This document shows positions 42,394 through 44,614 of a stretch of 44,614 nucleotides of DNA, one piece after another. The notes under the pieces were generated by a model. It was not told where the DNA came from and searched no databases. It saw nothing but the letters and a program-made list of their open reading frames with translations. The stretch comes from Dinoroseobacter sp042096155. GTDB taxonomy: Bacteria; Pseudomonadota; Alphaproteobacteria; Rhodobacterales; Rhodobacteraceae. The stretch is taken from positions 1 to 44,614 of the forward strand of contig JBELMC010000009.1 in assembly GCA_042096155.1 (NCBI GenBank), given 5' to 3'. The position numbers and the translations under genes are program-made. Position 1 is the first letter of the stretch. Every line of letters starts with the position of its first letter.

Positions 42394-43845
42394 TTATTCT
42401 GCTGCAACCGTCAACAAGGCACGTCGCGCCTCCGTGACAGTCAGCGGAAATACTTTGGCCGGATTCAGCAACCACTTGGGATCAAATACGTCTTTGACCC
42501 ATAACTGCGCTTCCATGTCCTGCGCATCAAACTGAGAAAACATGAGATCGCGCTTCTCAATTCCGACCCCGTGCTCGCCGGTCAAACAGCCGCCGACCGC
42601 AACGCACAACTTCAAAATTTCGGCTCCAAGCGCTTCGCATAATTCCAAATCGCCTGGTTTGTTGGCATCATATAAAATCAGAGGGTGCATATTCCCGTCG
42701 CCTGCATGAAAGACATTGCCGACGCGCAATCCGTAGTGATCAGCCAATTCCGAGATGCGTTTCAGCACGATAGGCAAGGCAGAGACCGGGATCGTCCCGT
42801 CCAGACACATATAGTCACTGATCTGGCCAATCGCTCCGAACGCAGATTTTCGACCCTTCCAGATCTTCGCACTTTCTGCCGCCGACGTACTTTCGCGCAG
42901 CTCGACCGGGTCATACTTGCGAGCAATCGCCATGATCTTGCTCAATTGATCGTCGATCTCAGCATCTGAACCCTCAACCTCGACGATCAGCAGCGCTTCG
43001 CATTGTGGATAGCCTGCCCCTGAAAACTTGTCTGTTGTCTCGATGCACAGCCGATCCATGAACTCGATCGCGACAGGAAGAACACCGGCTTTAATGATCT
43101 CTGCAACGCAGGCACCTGCGATCTCGTTATCATTGAACCCGATCAAAACCGGGCGCGCCCCTTCTGGCTTGCGCAAAATACGCAGCGTGGCCTCGGTCAC
43201 GATGCCCAGCTGACCTTCCGAGCCGCACACAACCCCCAGCAGATCATAGCCAGCTGAGTCAAGATGGCCGCCTCCAAGCTCCACCACTGTGCCGTCCATC
43301 AACACCATGGTAACACCCAGCAAATTGTTTGTTGTGACACCGTATTTCAAGCAATGCGCTCCGCCCGAGTTCATCGCCACATTGCCCGCAATCGCACAGG
43401 CCAGTTGCGAAGACGGGTCGGGAGCATAGAAGAACTCTTCTTCTTCCACCGCGCCGGTCACGCTCAGATTGGTTCGCCCCGATTGAACTTTTATGTAGCG
43501 GTCGTGGTAATTCGTTTCCAACACCTGGTTCAGCTTGGCGACGCCCACTATAACCGAATCGGCCGTGGGAAGTGCTCCACCTGCCAATGACGTGCCGGAT
43601 CCGCGCGGCACAACCGGAACGCCTTCCTCATAACACACGCGCAAAACGTCGCTGACCTGTTGGGTTGTCGATGGCAAGACTGCAGCCAAGGGCGGGCAAC
43701 GATAAGCTGTCAACGCGTCACATTCATAGGCGCGCGTTTCTTCGATCTCATGGATCACTGCATCTGCGGGCAATACATCATGCAAACGTGCGATGACGCG
43801 ATCCTTTTTGGCCAAAATCATCGGGCTTGGGGTCGGCATGTCCAT
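42394..43845 (-). CDS. glcD: Glycolate oxidase subunit GlcD
   Basis: This 483-residue FAD subunit performs the hydride transfer from glycolate. Visible motifs are VVPRGSGTSLAGGALPTADS, DPSSQLACAIAGNVAMNSGG and GYDLLGVVCGSEGQLGIVTEAT in the PCMH domain, and NVFHAGDGNMHPLILYD and GGCLTGEHGVGIEKRD in the C-terminal FAD-linked oxidase domain. The start at 43845 is chosen because AAGGA lies 7 nt upstream. It is the first gene of glcDEF, behind a candidate operator. Confidence 0.96.
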   Translation of the reverse strand: MDMPTPSPMILAKKDRVIARLHDVLPADAVIHEIEETRAYECDALTAYRCPPLAAVLPSTTQQVSDVLRVCYEEGVPVVPRGSGTSLAGGALPTADSVIVGVAKLNQVLETNYHDRYIKVQSGRTNLSVTGAVEEEEFFYAPDPSSQLACAIAGNVAMNSGGAHCLKYGVTTNNLLGVTMVLMDGTVVELGGGHLDSAGYDLLGVVCGSEGQLGIVTEATLRILRKPEGARPVLIGFNDNEIAGACVAEIIKAGVLPVAIEFMDRLCIETTDKFSGAGYPQCEALLIVEVEGSDAEIDDQLSKIMAIARKYDPVELRESTSAAESAKIWKGRKSAFGAIGQISDYMCLDGTIPVSALPIVLKRISELADHYGLRVGNVFHAGDGNMHPLILYDANKPGDLELCEALGAEILKLCVAVGGCLTGEHGVGIEKRDLMFSQFDAQDMEAQLWVKDVFDPKWLLNPAKVFPLTVTEARRALLTVAAE

Positions 43846-43866
43846 GACGGGGTCCTTATCAGATAT

Positions 43867-43887
43867 TTGGTAAAATAATATTACCAA
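43867..43887 (-). promoter_or_regulatory. Inverted repeat upstream of glcD, candidate GntR-type operator
   Basis: TTGGTAA (43867-43873) and TTACCAA (43881-43887) form a perfect inverted repeat with a 7-bp spacer, 22-42 nt upstream of the glcD ATG. A further TTTACCA half-site follows at 43888-43894. GGT/ACC half-sites are typical of FadR-subfamily regulators such as GlcC, PdhR and LldR, but the wide spacing differs from their usual sites. No glcC gene is in the window. Confidence 0.55.
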
Positions 43888-43894
43888 TTTACCA

Positions 43895-44110
43895 TTTCGT
43901 CTACATGTTTCTCGAATCGCACAGGCTGCGCGGCAGAGATTGTCCGGTGCGGCCACCCGCGGAATGCAAACCGCTGCTGCGTTTATCTGCGATCTGCTGA
44001 AAAATCCGCTCTACATGCGGCTCCAAATGTTCAGTCCGGGGATGAAATGGCTCAGATGAGATTTGAATCGATTTGGCTGTGGCGTCCATTTTTCGGTAAC
44101 AGTCTCTTAG
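43895..44110 (+). other. Gap upstream of glcD, no gene seen
   Basis: About 215 bases between the glcD regulatory region and the carotenoid-oxygenase remnant. Short frames on both strands have no family match. Confidence 0.4.
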
Positions 44111-44428
44111 ACATTAAGCCCTTGGCAATCGGGCCGGGCGAATGTCGGGCAAGGCTTTGATCGGGTGAACCAGGTAGATCACGAAACCGGAGACACACAA
44201 AGCTTCCGATACAGTGACATGGAAATAGCCGAAGACCATCTGTTCGTGCGTCGCCCCGGTGCAACCATGGAAGGAGACGGCTGGCTATTTGGAATCTCGC
44301 TTGACGTGACGAAAGAGCGTTCTGTTTTCAACGTATTTCGTGCGGACGCTTTGGCAGACGGGCCAATTGCGCGCATGCCGCTGCCATCCGCATTGCCTTT
44401 GGGGTTGCACGTGAACTTTTATGTGTGA
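44111..44428 (+). pseudogene. Carotenoid oxygenase family, C-terminal remnant
   Basis: The frame is open from a stop at 44108-44110 to 44428. It encodes VDHETGDTQSFRYSDMEIAE, DHLFVRRPGATMEGDGWLFG, ISLDVTKERS, FRADALADGPIARMPLP and GLHVNFY. This is the last ~90 residues of a carotenoid/lignostilbene-type oxygenase, including the G-W-L-x-G block and the C-terminal iron-ligand His in LGLHVNF. The N-terminal ~380 residues with the other three iron-ligand His are missing upstream. It is a deletion remnant. Confidence 0.7.
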
Positions 44429-44614
44429 GCGAGCCGAGCACGTTTGAGTGTCCGGTAAACTGTGGGCCTTGAAACGGAAAACACTTCGGCCAGATCGCTG
44501 ATAGAATACTCACCGGTGGCATGCATTCGGGTCAGCTCGCGTTGTTGCTTCTCTGACAGCTTTGGCTGTTTACCGCGCAGCTTGCCCTTTGCACGGGCGA
44601 TTGCCATGCCTTCG
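44419..44614 (-). CDS. Serine recombinase (resolvase/invertase), C-terminal end, runs off the window
   Basis: The minus-strand frame enters from the right edge (EGMAIARAKGKLRGKQPKLS) and ends with a helix-turn-helix, YSISDLAEVFSVSRPTVYRT, then LKRARLAHT and a stop at 44419. This is the DNA-binding tail of a resolvase/invertase-family site-specific recombinase, usually found on transposons and plasmids. The catalytic serine domain would lie beyond 44614, so its integrity cannot be judged. It overlaps the end of the oxygenase remnant by 10 bp. Confidence 0.8.
   Translation of the reverse strand, partial: EGMAIARAKGKLRGKQPKLSEKQQRELTRMHATGEYSISDLAEVFSVSRPTVYRTLKRARLAHT

Noticed and set aside
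1..44614. CRISPR array, tRNA, rRNA, phage module or defence system
   Set aside because: I looked for regularly spaced repeats, clover-leaf and rRNA landmarks and for phage or nuclease motifs and saw none. The repeats present are IS ends.

Overview
The window reads as a chromosomal stretch of an alphaproteobacterium of the Rhodobacterales (Roseobacter group). The basis is gene order: sdhB-(small genes)-sdhA-sdhD-sdhC / mch-DUF1737-nnrU-mcl2 / mdh-sucC-sucD-sucA-sucB-MAPEG-lpd is the TCA block of that order, and the protein sequences fit it. The many dead insertion sequences suggest an IS-rich lineage (Octadecabacter-like would fit, but that is only inference). No tRNA, rRNA or CRISPR array was seen.

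Layout. (1) 1-583: shreds of IS5-type transposases. (2) 584-5342: urate/allantoin catabolism: allA, allE and a puuE-uraD fusion on the minus strand, diverging from uraH and puuD on the plus strand. (3) 5343-7711: a copper-exporting P-type ATPase behind a CueR/HmrR-type promoter with a 19-bp spacer. (4) 7712-11850: an IS graveyard (IS481, IS5, IS3 interrupted by IS110) carrying one intact gene for a secreted 605-residue protein of unknown function. (5) 11851-15180: a coupled set of M19-type dipeptidase, unknown 564-residue protein and DUF3726-like protein, preceded by a chimeric remnant of an aldehyde dehydrogenase. (6) 15181-16100: more IS5 debris and a broken ORF. (7) 16101-34482: the TCA and ethylmalonyl-CoA block. 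(8) 34483-38200: an unknown 104-residue protein coupled to a P1-family peptidase, a convergent alpha/beta hydrolase, and a succinate-semialdehyde-type aldehyde dehydrogenase. (9) 38375-43845: an Hsp20 chaperone, a secreted trypsin-like protease, and glycolate oxidase glcDEF. (10) 43846-44614: a candidate glc operator, a carotenoid-oxygenase remnant and the 3' end of a serine recombinase gene.

How it works together. Much of the window meets at glyoxylate. Urate is taken by PuuD, UraH and UraD to allantoin, by PuuE to allantoate, and by AllE and AllA to glyoxylate; allantoate amidohydrolase is not in the window. GlcDEF makes glyoxylate from glycolate. Mch and Mcl2 belong to the ethylmalonyl-CoA pathway, which joins glyoxylate to acetyl-CoA and feeds malate and succinyl-CoA into the adjacent mdh, suc and sdh genes.

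The most interesting regulatory signal is a two-site palindrome module. TGTGATCACA-type sites lie exactly 21 bp apart upstream of both sdhCDAB and sucC, sharing an identical 16-mer (ACCTGTGATCACAAAT) in the same orientation to the gene. It suggests one dedicated regulator of both operons; that regulator is not encoded here.
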